Source of the DNA: Streptomyces sp. JJ36
GTDB taxonomy: Bacteria > Actinomycetota > Actinomycetes > Streptomycetales > Streptomycetaceae
Reading direction: 5' to 3'
NCBI RefSeq assembly: GCF_021696945.1
Contig: NZ_JACYHE010000064.1
Coordinates: 1 to 34,768, forward strand
DNA: 34,768 nt
This document shows, in pieces, positions 7,852 to 14,563 of the stretch; the stretch's first letter is position 1, and each line of letters begins with the position of its first letter. Under the pieces are notes generated by a model. That model did no database searches. It was given only the letters and a program-made list of their open reading frames with translations, and was not told where the DNA came from. The translations under genes were made by a program, and so were the position numbers.

Positions 7852-8846
7852 CCGCCCCGTTGGGGCTGGGGGTGCTGGGCGCCGCCGACATCGCCGTACG
7901 GCGGGTCCTGCCGGCGGTGTCCCGCACGCCGGGCGTCGAGCTCGCGGCCGTCGCCAGCCGCGACCCGGAGCGCGCCGGGGCGGTCGTACGGGAGTTCGGC
8001 GGCGCGGTGCTCCCCGGCTACCCGGAGGTGCTGGCCGACCCGCGGGTGCATGCCGTCTACGTACCGCTGCCGGCCGCGCTGCACGGACGCTGGGTGCGCG
8101 CGGCGCTGGAGGCCGGGAAGCACGTGCTCGCGGAGAAGCCGCTGACCACCGACGCCCGGGAGACTGCCGCGCTGGTGGACCGGGCCCGCCGGTCCGGGCT
8201 GGTGCTGCGGGAGAACTACATGTTCGTGCACCACCCGCAGCACCGCACGGTGCGGCGGCTGCTCGCCGAGGGCGCGGTGGGCCGGGTACGGGTGGTGTCG
8301 GCCGCCTTCACCATCCCGCCGCGGCCGGCCGCGGACATCCGCTACCGGGCCGCGCTCGGCGGCGGGGCGCTGTTCGACGTCGGCGGCTATCCGCTGCGCG
8401 CCGCCCGGATGCTGCTCGGCCCGGGCCTGCGGGTCACCGGAGCGGTGCTGCGCCGCGACCCGGCGCGGGACGGCGTGGACGTGGCGGGCAGCGTGCTGCT
8501 GCACCGGGCCGACGGGGCGGCCGCCCAGCTCTCCTTCGGCATGGAGCACCACTACACGTCCCGCTACGAGGTGCTGGGCAGCGCGGGCAGGCTGCGCCTC
8601 GACCACGCCTTCACCCCGCCCGCGGACCACCGCCCGGTGGTCGTGCTGGAGCGGGCGGCCGGCACCGAACGACGGGAGCTGGAGCCGTACGACCAGTGCC
8701 TCGGCGCCGTGCAGGCGTTCGTCCGCGCCGTGCAGAGCGGCAGGGCGGATTCCGGGGCCGGCGGCGAGGACCCCGTGCAGCAGGCCGAACTGACCGCCGG
8801 CGTCCACCGACTCGCGCAGTACGCCTTGGGAGGCGACCCACGTTGA
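7848..8846 (+). CDS. NDP-hexose 3-ketoreductase (Gfo/Idh/MocA family)
   Basis: GTG 7848 overlaps the stop of the 2,3-dehydratase gene and gives 332 residues. The N-terminal Rossmann segment LGLGVLGAADIAVRRVLPAV, followed by AVASRDPERAG and the signature VLAEKPLTT (about residues 94-102, with the conserved Lys of the EKP motif), places it in the Gfo/Idh/MocA oxidoreductases. RENYMFVHHPQHRTVRRLL is typical of the sugar 3-ketoreductases TylC1/UrdT/SpnN. It reduces the unstable 3,4-diketo-2,6-dideoxy sugar at C-3, giving NDP-4-keto-2,6-dideoxyhexose. The downstream gene starts inside its stop codon, so all three sugar enzymes are translationally coupled. Confidence 0.88.
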   Translation: MTAPLGLGVLGAADIAVRRVLPAVSRTPGVELAAVASRDPERAGAVVREFGGAVLPGYPEVLADPRVHAVYVPLPAALHGRWVRAALEAGKHVLAEKPLTTDARETAALVDRARRSGLVLRENYMFVHHPQHRTVRRLLAEGAVGRVRVVSAAFTIPPRPAADIRYRAALGGGALFDVGGYPLRAARMLLGPGLRVTGAVLRRDPARDGVDVAGSVLLHRADGAAAQLSFGMEHHYTSRYEVLGSAGRLRLDHAFTPPADHRPVVVLERAAGTERRELEPYDQCLGAVQAFVRAVQSGRADSGAGGEDPVQQAELTAGVHRLAQYALGGDPR

Positions 8847-10225
8847 ACGCACACCACGGGAACAGCAGCAAGCAGGCGCAGGCCGCGCCCCGGGAGAACG
8901 AGGAGGCCCGGGAGGCGGCCAGGGCCCGCATCCTGGACCAGGTCCGCGACTACCACGCCCTCGGGGACCAGCACGGCTCCGGCGGCGGACCGTTCCGTCC
9001 CGGCGAGACGGAACTGTGGCCCTCCGGTGCCGTCTTCGACGCGGAGGACCGTGCGGCGCTGGTGGAGGCGGCGCTGGAGATGCGGATCGCCTCGGGCGTC
9101 AGCTCGCGCCGCTTCGAGCGGCAGTTCGCCAAGTACTTCCGGCTGCGCAAGGCGCACCTGGCGAACTCGGGCTCCTCGGCGAACCTGCTGGCGCTCTCCG
9201 CCTTCACCTCACATCTGCTGGAGGACCGCCGGCTGCGGCCGGGGGACGAGGTGGTCACGGTGGCGGCCGGCTTCCCCACCACCGTCAACCCGATCATCCA
9301 GAACGGTCTGGTGCCGGTCTTCGTCGATGTCGAGCTGGGCACCTACAACACCACCCCGGAGCGGATCGAGGCGGCGATCGGGCCGCGCACCAAGGCCGTC
9401 ATGGTCGCCCACGCGCTGGGCAACCCGTTCGCGGCGGAGGAGGTCGCGGCGCTCGCCGAGGAGCACGACCTCTTCCTGGTGGAGGACAACTGCGACGCCG
9501 TCGGCTCGACCTACCGCGGACGGCTCACCGGCACCTTCGGCGACATCGCCACCACCAGCTTCTACCCCGCCCACCACATCGCCATGGGCGAGGGCGGCTG
9601 CGTCCTCACCGACAACCTGGTGCTGGCGCGGATCGTGGAGTCGATCCGCGACTGGGGTCGTGACTGCTGGTGCGAACCGGGCGAGAGCAACCGCTGCTTC
9701 AAGCGCTTCGACTACCAGTTCGGCACGCTGCCGCACGGCTACGACCACAAGTACGTCTTCTCGCACGTGGGGTACAACCTGAAGGCGACCGACCTGCAGG
9801 CCGCCCTGGGGCTGAGCCAGCTCCGCCGGCTGGACGCGTTCGGCGCGGCGCGCCGGGCCAACTGGCAGCGGCTGCGGGAGGGGCTGGACGGCGTGCCCGG
9901 GCTGCTGCTGCCGGAGGCCACCCCGGAGAGCGACCCGAGCTGGTTCGGCTTCGCGCTCACCGTGCGGCCGGACGCCCGCTTCACCCGCAAGGAGCTGGTG
10001 GACTTCCTGGAGAGCCGCCGGATCGGCACCCGCCGCTTCTTCGCCGGCAATCTCACCCGGCACCCGGCGTACCTGGACCGGCCGCACCGGATCACGGGCT
10101 CGCTGGAGAACAGCGACCTGGTGGCCGAGCACACCTTCTGGGTCGGGGTCTACCCGGGCCTGGACGAGGAGCGGATGGACTACATCGCGGAGTCCGTACG
10201 GGACTTCGCCGCGAAGCACTCCTGA
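8843..10225 (+). CDS. NDP-4-keto-2,6-dideoxyhexose 3-dehydratase, E1/RfbH type (PLP and 2Fe-2S)
   Basis: TTG 8843 is the chosen start. It overlaps the previous stop and follows GGGAGG (8828-8833), giving 460 residues. It is a DegT/AspAT-fold protein in which the PLP-anchoring lysine is replaced by histidine (FYPAHHIAMGEGG, H244), the mark of dehydratases rather than aminotransferases. C217, C275 and C277, plus C285 in DCWCEPGESNRCF, match the spacing of the iron-sulfur ligands of E1 (CDP-6-deoxy-4-keto-glucose 3-dehydrase). It therefore removes the C-3 hydroxyl, as UrdQ/SpnQ do, leading to rhodinose, amicetose or a related sugar. These enzymes need an electron donor (E3 or ferredoxin/reductase), which is not in the window. 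A 3-aminotransferase role is unlikely given H244. Confidence 0.92.
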   Translation: MNAHHGNSSKQAQAAPRENEEAREAARARILDQVRDYHALGDQHGSGGGPFRPGETELWPSGAVFDAEDRAALVEAALEMRIASGVSSRRFERQFAKYFRLRKAHLANSGSSANLLALSAFTSHLLEDRRLRPGDEVVTVAAGFPTTVNPIIQNGLVPVFVDVELGTYNTTPERIEAAIGPRTKAVMVAHALGNPFAAEEVAALAEEHDLFLVEDNCDAVGSTYRGRLTGTFGDIATTSFYPAHHIAMGEGGCVLTDNLVLARIVESIRDWGRDCWCEPGESNRCFKRFDYQFGTLPHGYDHKYVFSHVGYNLKATDLQAALGLSQLRRLDAFGAARRANWQRLREGLDGVPGLLLPEATPESDPSWFGFALTVRPDARFTRKELVDFLESRRIGTRRFFAGNLTRHPAYLDRPHRITGSLENSDLVAEHTFWVGVYPGLDEERMDYIAESVRDFAAKHS

Positions 10226-10282
10226 GTGTCTCCTGAGCGCTCCTGAACACGCGAGCACTCCCGAGCCGGAAGGCCGCGGAGG

Positions 10283-10319
10283 GCCGCCCCGGGCCCGTGG
10301 CAGGGCGCTCCGGGGCGGC
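10283..10319. terminator. Bidirectional terminator between the sugar operon and the VOC gene
   Basis: GCCGCCCCGG at 10283-10292 pairs with CCGGGGCGGC at 10310-10319 across a 17-base loop. The hairpin ends directly against the stop codon of the leftward VOC gene and follows the rightward 3-dehydratase gene by 57 bases. Confidence 0.65.
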
Positions 10320-10796
10320 TCAGCCGCCGGTCTCCATGGAGCCCATGGCCTGCTGGGCGCGTTTCTCCAGCTCGTCCGGGGGGACGTCCTCCACGTGGGT
10401 GGCGACGTTCCACCGGTGCCCGAAGGGGTCCTCGAACTGCCCGGTGCGGTCGCCGTAGAACTCGTCCTTCACCGCCTGCAGCTCGGTGGAACCACGGTCG
10501 AGGGCCGCGGCGAAGGCCGCATCGACGTCCGTCACGTAGACGTACAGCGTGACGGGCGTGCCGCCGACCGCCCGGGGCCCACGAAAGCCCATCTCGGGGA
10601 ACTCGTCGGCGAGCATCACGACGGCGTCGCCGATCTGCAGCTCCGCGTGGCCGATCCTGCCGTCGGGGGCGGGCATCCGCATCCGCTCCGTCGCGCCGAG
10701 GACGGCGACGTAGAAGTCGATCGCGGCCGCGGCTCCGTCCACGCACAGGTAGGGCGTGACGCGCGGGAAGCCGGTCGGGACGGGTTCGACGCTCAT
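10320..10796 (-). CDS. VOC-family (glyoxalase/bleomycin-resistance fold, PhnB-like) protein
   Basis: This leftward gene starts at ATG 10796 and encodes 158 residues. The sequence VTPYLCVDGAAAAIDFYVAV, then HAELQIGDAVVMLADEFPEMG, TLYVYVTDVDAAFAAALDRG and DEFYGDRTGQFEDPFGHRW is the PhnB/YkcA branch of the vicinal-oxygen-chelate superfamily. Members include dioxygenases, isomerases, antibiotic-binding resistance proteins and polyketide cyclase-like proteins. It stands alone between two terminators, with a tandem repeat in its promoter region. Its role is unknown; self-protection against the cluster product is possible but unproven. Confidence 0.8.
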   Translation of the reverse strand: MSVEPVPTGFPRVTPYLCVDGAAAAIDFYVAVLGATERMRMPAPDGRIGHAELQIGDAVVMLADEFPEMGFRGPRAVGGTPVTLYVYVTDVDAAFAAALDRGSTELQAVKDEFYGDRTGQFEDPFGHRWNVATHVEDVPPDELEKRAQQAMGSMETGG

Positions 10797-10808
10797 GCCT
10801 CGCGCCCT

Positions 10809-10872
10809 TCCTCTCGATGACGAGTCCTCTCGATGACGAGTCCTCTCGGTGACGAGTCCGGCCGGCGAAGAG
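10809..10872. repeat. Tandem 16-bp repeat upstream of the VOC gene
   Basis: TCCTCTCGATGACGAG is repeated at 10809-10824 and 10825-10840, and with one change at 10841-10856. A related unit (TCCGGCCGGCGAAGAG, 10857-10872) and its partial copy follow. On the minus strand each full unit carries CGAGAG. The array begins 12 bases upstream of the VOC start codon. Confidence 0.8.
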
Positions 10873-10975
10873 TCCGGCCGGCGACGATCCGGCGGCCGGG
10901 GCCGGCGCGGACACGGCAGACATACCGCACCAACGGGACAAGCCTCGCACGAAACTCCTCGCCACGCAGCCGGAG

Positions 10976-11006
10976 ACCCGTCGGCGCCCCTGGGGCGCCG
11001 ACGGGT
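10976..11006 (-). terminator. Strong hairpin terminator after the SARP gene
   Basis: ACCCGTCGGCGCCCC at 10976-10990 and its exact complement at 10992-11006 form a near-perfect 31-base palindrome, 33 bases beyond the SARP stop. A smaller hairpin (GCACCGG...CCGGTGC) lies between it and the gene. Confidence 0.7.
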
Positions 11007-11038
11007 CCGCGGCGGCACCGGAGCGCCCCGGTGCGGGC

Positions 11039-11857
11039 TCAGAGGAGGGCGGGCTCCCGCACCGCGTGCTCCCCCGGCTCCGGGCCGTCGGCGCCGCCGG
11101 GGTTCCGCGGGTCGAGCAGGGCGAGCTGGAGCCGCTGGAGGTCCGGGGAGGGCTCCAGACCCAGCTCCTCGGTGAGGATCGCGCGCAGGTTCTGGTACGC
11201 CTGGAGCGCCTCGGCGCGCCGCCCGGAGTCGCCCAGCGCCCTGATGAGCCGGCTGTGGAACCACTCGTTGAGCGGGTAGTCGTTCACCAGCTTCCGCAGT
11301 TCCGGGATGGACTCCCGGCGGCGGCCGAGCTGGTGCTCCGCCTCGATCCGGATCTCCAGGGCGCGGATGCGCAGTTCCTCCAGGTGCACGAGGTGACCGG
11401 TGAGCACGTCGCCGGCCGGGATGTTGGAGAGCGCGGGCCCCCGCCAGAGCTCCATCGCGCGGTCGATGCCCCGGACCGCGGCCTCCCGGTCGCCGGCGAC
11501 GAGGTCGGCGTACGCGGCGGAGACCAGCCGCTCGAAGACGCGGATGTCGACCTCGTCGTCGGCGACCCGGATCGCGTATCCGGGGGCCCGTGTGACCAGC
11601 AGCGGACGGTCGGGAGCGACCAGGCCTTCGCTCACGAACATCCGGCGGGCGTGGTAGACGTACGTCTGCAGGGTGGTGAGCGCACTGCGCGGGGGACTCT
11701 CCCCCCAGAGTTCCTGAATGAGGGAATGCGACGTGACGATCTCGTTCGGTCGGGTGAGTAACAGCGCCAGGGTCTGGCACACTTTCGGCGTGCTGGGCAG
11801 AAACGATTTTCCGCTGTCCGCGACGATTTCGAAGGGGCCGATGAGATTGAACCGCAC
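11039..11857 (-). CDS. SARP-family pathway-specific activator, single domain, with a TTA codon
   Basis: GTG 11857 follows AGAGGAG and gives 272 residues, the size of small SARPs such as ActII-ORF4. The OmpR-like winged helix spans about residues 1-95 (RFNLIGPFEIVADSGKSF, then LIQELWGESPPRSALTTLQTYVYHARR). It is followed by the bacterial transcriptional activation domain (DIRVFERLVSAA, ALEIRIEAEHQLGRR, LYPL-like NDYPLNEWFHSRLIRALGDS, then LGLEPSPDLQRL). SARPs bind heptamer direct repeats beside the -10 box and recruit RNA polymerase. Two such repeat sets stand in the window, at 6456-6473 and 19831-19859. Codon 33 is TTA (11761-11759), so translation should depend on the bldA tRNA. The longer reading from 11953 lacks a good ribosome binding site. 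Confidence 0.9.
   Translation of the reverse strand: MRFNLIGPFEIVADSGKSFLPSTPKVCQTLALLLTRPNEIVTSHSLIQELWGESPPRSALTTLQTYVYHARRMFVSEGLVAPDRPLLVTRAPGYAIRVADDEVDIRVFERLVSAAYADLVAGDREAAVRGIDRAMELWRGPALSNIPAGDVLTGHLVHLEELRIRALEIRIEAEHQLGRRRESIPELRKLVNDYPLNEWFHSRLIRALGDSGRRAEALQAYQNLRAILTEELGLEPSPDLQRLQLALLDPRNPGGADGPEPGEHAVREPALL
11759..11761 (-). promoter_or_regulatory. TTA leucine codon in the SARP gene (bldA dependence)
   Basis: The plus-strand bases TAA at 11759-11761 are in frame with GTG 11857 and read TTA, codon 33, within QTLALLLTRP. TTA is the rarest codon in Streptomyces and is decoded only by the developmentally regulated bldA tRNA. Pathway activators are a common place for it. Confidence 0.85.
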
Positions 11858-11963
11858 CGCAGCTACTCCTCTGCGTGGGGGGCGAAGAATGCCGTTGCCG
11901 GGGTTCTTGAAGTGGCAACCAAACAGTAGGCGGGTACGGTGCGGCTCCTCCATCCCACCGGAA

Positions 11964-11974
11964 TGACAATGTCA
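11964..11974. promoter_or_regulatory. Palindrome TGACA-A-TGTCA upstream of the SARP gene
   Basis: TGACAATGTCA at 11964-11974 is a 5-bp inverted repeat around one base, in the divergent region between the SARP gene (start 11857) and the PadR gene (start 12101). It is unusually AT-rich for this DNA and could be an operator. The protein that would bind it is unknown. Confidence 0.3.
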
Positions 11975-12063
11975 CTTGTCTCCGGACCGGGGAGACGGCC
12001 TCGGGGAACAAGCGGGCTCGGGTCACTCCGGAGTCCGTCTCGTGCAGGCGGATAGGATCGGGT

Positions 12064-12075
12064 ACCGATATCGGT
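12064..12075. promoter_or_regulatory. Candidate PadR operator at its own promoter
   Basis: ACCGATATCGGT at 12064-12075 is a perfect 12-bp palindrome ending 12 bases before the GGAGG ribosome binding site of the PadR gene. The same core, CCGATATCGG, recurs upstream of the APC permease gene at 14043-14052. Confidence 0.6.
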
Positions 12076-12100
12076 TTCGTCACTGCCGGAGGTGGGCCAG

Positions 12101-12406
12101 GTGCGGGAGTTCCAGCGTGGCGCGGTGCGGCTGCACATCCTGCATCACGCGGCCGAGGAGGAGATCCACGGTGCGTGGATGACCGTGGAGCTGGCCTCCC
12201 ACGGCTACCGGATCAGCCCCGGCACCCTGTACCCGACGCTGCACCGGCTGGAGGCGGACGGACTGCTGGTCTCCGAGCAGCGGGTGGTCGACGGCCGCGC
12301 TCGCCGCGTCTACAAGGCGACCGAGGCCGGGAAGCAGGCCCTTGCGGAGGACCGGCGGGCGCTCAGGGAGCTCGCCCGTGAGGTTCTGGGCGACGAGACG
12401 CCGTAG
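12101..12406 (+). CDS. PadR-family transcriptional regulator
   Basis: The preferred start is GTG 12101, 8 bases after GGAGG (an in-frame GTG at 12092 overlaps that motif). It gives 101 residues, the size of small PadR (subfamily 1) repressors. The winged helix reads LHILHHAAEEEIHGAWMTVEL, then YRISPGTLYPTLHRLEADGLL and RRVYKATEAGKQAL, the usual PadR signature. Members normally repress their own gene and a transporter or detoxifying enzyme and are released by a small ligand. Here a palindrome in its promoter is shared with the APC permease promoter 2 kb away. It is small and probably dimeric, with no separate effector domain. Confidence 0.9.
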   Translation: MREFQRGAVRLHILHHAAEEEIHGAWMTVELASHGYRISPGTLYPTLHRLEADGLLVSEQRVVDGRARRVYKATEAGKQALAEDRRALRELAREVLGDETP

Positions 12407-12446
12407 CGTACGGCGCGATCCACGGTGAGCGCGGCCAGGAGCTGCG

Positions 12447-12599
12447 CGGAGTCACCAGGCCGGATGCGTGGGCGAGGACCACGAGCTGGGCGCGGTCGCG
12501 GGCGTGGAGCTTGGCCATGGCCCGGTTGATGTGGGTCTTGGCGGTCGCCGGGCTGACGACCAGGCGGTCGGCGAACTCGTCGGCGCTGTCGTGGCCCTC
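12447..12599 (-). pseudogene. Remnant of a LuxR/NarL-type response regulator (C-terminal helix-turn-helix only)
   Basis: Reading leftward from 12599, the DNA encodes DEFADRLVVSPATAKTHINR and then AMAKLHARDRAQLVVLAHAS, which is unmistakably the LuxR-type HTH with its C-terminal helix. There is no start codon, receiver domain or normal stop: the frame runs on into the 3' end of the PadR gene. It is therefore a truncated remnant about 51 codons long. The adjoining 12601-12713 read rightward as a short hydrophobic end (LPLGLGAVLLGRRALTRYRR), possibly the tail of a lost membrane protein. Both point to past deletion or recombination between the PadR and permease genes. Confidence 0.7.
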
Positions 12600-12673
12600 C
12601 CGCTGGGGCTGGGCGCCGTTCTCCTCGGCCGCCGGGCCCTGACCCGCTACCGTCGCGCCGGCCGGCCTGCCGG

Positions 12674-12705
12674 CCGGACGACCGGACGACCGGACGACCG
12701 GACGA
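12674..12705. repeat. Four tandem copies of CCGGACGA
   Basis: An exact 8-bp unit is repeated four times at 12674-12705 (a fifth copy is cut after CCG). It stands just beyond the stop of the leftward permease gene at the edge of the decayed region, consistent with replication slippage. Confidence 0.85.
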
Positions 12706-12724
12706 CCGTCTGAGCCTCACCCGG

Positions 12725-13999
12725 TCACGAGGTGCGTGCGGACACCGCGCGCCGGACCCCGTAGGCGGCGACACCGACGGCCAGCACCGCAGCTCCGGAG
12801 ACCATGGAGGACAGGGGGAGGGCGAAGGCCAGGAGCAGGCAGCCGGCCAGCCCGACGGCGGGGACGAGGCGGTGGGGACGGCCCTCGTCGGGGGTGAGGG
12901 TCCAGGCGGACGCATTGGCGACGGCGTAGTAGACCAGGACCCCGAAGGACGAGAACCCGATCGCCCCGCGCAGGTCACCGGTCGCGGCGGCCACGGCCAC
13001 GACGGCGCCGACCAGCAGCTCGGCGCGGTGCGGAACCTGGAACTTCGGATGGACGGCGGCCAGGGCGTGGGGCAGGTGCCGGTCGCGGGCCATCGCCAGG
13101 GTGGTGCGGGAGACTCCGAGGACCAGGGCGAGCAGGGAGCCGAGCGCGGCGACGGCCGCACCGACGCGGACGACGGGGACGAGCCAGTCGGCGCCCGCGG
13201 CCCGCGCGGCGTCCGACAGCGGCGCCGGCGCCTCGGCCAGGTCGTCCGGTCCCAGCACCATGAGGACGGAGACCGCGACGACGGTGTAGAGGACGAGGGT
13301 GATGCCCAGCGCGATCGGGATCGCCCTGGGGATCGTGCGGGCCGGGTCGCGGACCTCCTCGCCCAGAGTGGCGATGCGCGCGTACCCGGCGAAGGCGAAG
13401 AACAGCAGACCCGCCGCCTGGAGCACCCCGCCGACGGTGGCGTCCGAGCCGGCGTCCAGCCGGGCCGCGTCCGCCGCACCTGAGGTGAGGGCTGCGACCA
13501 CCACGGCGGCGAGGACCGCGAGGACCACGGCCACGATGGCCCGGGTGAGCACCGCGGACTTCTGCACCCCGGCGTAGTTCACCGCGGTCAGCGCCACCAC
13601 GGCGGCGACCGCGACGGCGTGCGCCTGGCCGGGCCACACGTACGAGCCGACGGTGAGCGCCATCGCCGCGCAGGAGGCCGTCTTGCCGACGATGAAACCC
13701 CATCCCGCCAGATGGCCCCAGAACTCCCCGAGGCGCTCACGGCCGTACACGTACGTGCCGCCCGACGCCGGATACCGGGCGGCCAGGCGCGCGGAGGAGG
13801 TGGCGTTGCAGTAGGCGACCAGGGCCGCCAGCGCCAGACCGAGCAGCAGCCCGGAGCCGGCCGCGCGCGCGGCCGGGGCGAGCGCGGCGAAGATGCCGGC
13901 GCCGATCATCGACCCCAGACCGATCACGACGGCGTCGGGCACGCCGAGCGTCCGCCGCAACTCCTCCGGGACGCTGCCGCCGGCCGATGGCTTGCTCAT
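12725..13999 (-). CDS. APC-superfamily amino acid/amine permease
   Basis: ATG 13999 lies 7 bases after GAGGAG and gives 424 residues with about twelve hydrophobic segments. The first transmembrane region carries the APC signature VVIGLGSMIGAGIFAALAPA. ARYPASGGTYVYGRERLGEF and the later AVHPKFQVPHRAELLVG are also classic. The family exchanges or imports amino acids and amines by proton or substrate coupling. A palindrome identical in core to that of the PadR promoter stands about 44 bases upstream of the start, so PadR repression is likely. Its link to the polyketide pathway is uncertain: it could export or import a precursor, or be a housekeeping intruder. Confidence 0.88.
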   Translation of the reverse strand: MSKPSAGGSVPEELRRTLGVPDAVVIGLGSMIGAGIFAALAPAARAAGSGLLLGLALAALVAYCNATSSARLAARYPASGGTYVYGRERLGEFWGHLAGWGFIVGKTASCAAMALTVGSYVWPGQAHAVAVAAVVALTAVNYAGVQKSAVLTRAIVAVVLAVLAAVVVAALTSGAADAARLDAGSDATVGGVLQAAGLLFFAFAGYARIATLGEEVRDPARTIPRAIPIALGITLVLYTVVAVSVLMVLGPDDLAEAPAPLSDAARAAGADWLVPVVRVGAAVAALGSLLALVLGVSRTTLAMARDRHLPHALAAVHPKFQVPHRAELLVGAVVAVAAATGDLRGAIGFSSFGVLVYYAVANASAWTLTPDEGRPHRLVPAVGLAGCLLLAFALPLSSMVSGAAVLAVGVAAYGVRRAVSARTS

Positions 14000-14042
14000 G
14001 GACATACTCCTCACCGACACGAGGCCGCACGCTTTACGGACT

Positions 14043-14064
14043 CCGATATCGGCAGACGATATAT
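14043..14064. promoter_or_regulatory. Candidate PadR operator upstream of the APC permease gene
   Basis: CCGATATCGG at 14043-14052 repeats the core of the palindrome at the PadR promoter, and a half-site-like CGATATAT follows at 14057-14064. The site is 44 bases upstream of the permease start. Such AT-containing palindromes are rare in the surrounding DNA. Confidence 0.6.
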
Positions 14065-14194
14065 GACCGGGACGAGACCCCACGGTCACGGCCCCACACA
14101 GCGCGCACTCGAGGAGGCGCTGCGGACCGCGCGGGAGGTCGAGGCGCACGCCCCGCACTGCGGGGTCGTCCTCACCGTGTGCGGGAGGAAGGAC

Positions 14195-14216
14195 CGGCCG
14201 GGCGGCGGCCCGGCCG
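14195..14216 (-). terminator. Hairpin after the carboxylase operon
   Basis: CGGCCGGGC at 14195-14203 pairs with GCCCGGCCG at 14208-14216 across a 4-base loop, 63 bases beyond the stop of the epsilon-subunit gene. The rest of 14065-14278 shows no convincing gene. Confidence 0.5.
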
Positions 14217-14278
14217 CGGTCGGACGGCGGTCAGGCCGCACGCAGCCGGTGGCAGGTAGGGCGGCGGCCGGGCAGCAG

Positions 14279-14563
14279 TCAGGCGGCGCTGCGCCATCCC
14301 GGGCGTGCACGGGCGCTCCAGGCCCGCGCCGGCCGGCGCTCCTCCCGCCGGCCCCAGGGGGCCCCGCGCGGCGCCCTGAGCCCTGCGGCGGCGCCCGGCG
14401 CGGCCGCCGCCTCCCCGTTCCGCCGCAGCCGGGCGGTCAGCACCACGGCGAGGGCGGCGAGTTCCTCCGGTGTCGGCCGGCCGCGGGTGATCCGCCACGA
14501 CGCGGCGCCCAGCAGGTCGTGTGCCGCCGCCCCCGCCGCGGCGGCCTCCGGTGCGGCGCTCAC
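14279..14563 (-). CDS. Acyl-CoA carboxylase epsilon subunit
   Basis: GTG 14563 overlaps the stop of the beta-subunit gene and gives 94 residues. The only conserved block is WRITRGRPTPEELAALAVVL (residues 24-43), which is diagnostic of the small epsilon subunit of actinobacterial acetyl/propionyl-CoA carboxylases (AccE/PccE). The rest is Ala/Arg-rich and variable. Epsilon bridges the biotinylated alpha subunit and the beta hexamer and raises activity. The alpha subunit is not in the window and is normally supplied from a shared chromosomal gene. Translational coupling to beta supports assembly in fixed ratio. Confidence 0.85.
   Translation of the reverse strand: MSAAPEAAAAGAAAHDLLGAASWRITRGRPTPEELAALAVVLTARLRRNGEAAAAPGAAAGLRAPRGAPWGRREERRPARAWSARARPGWRSAA

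Noticed and set aside
14063..14278. Short plus-strand ORF beginning with ATG in the operator region of the permease
   Set aside because: The start lies within the operator-like sequence with no ribosome binding site, and the product becomes Gly/Arg-rich random-looking sequence.
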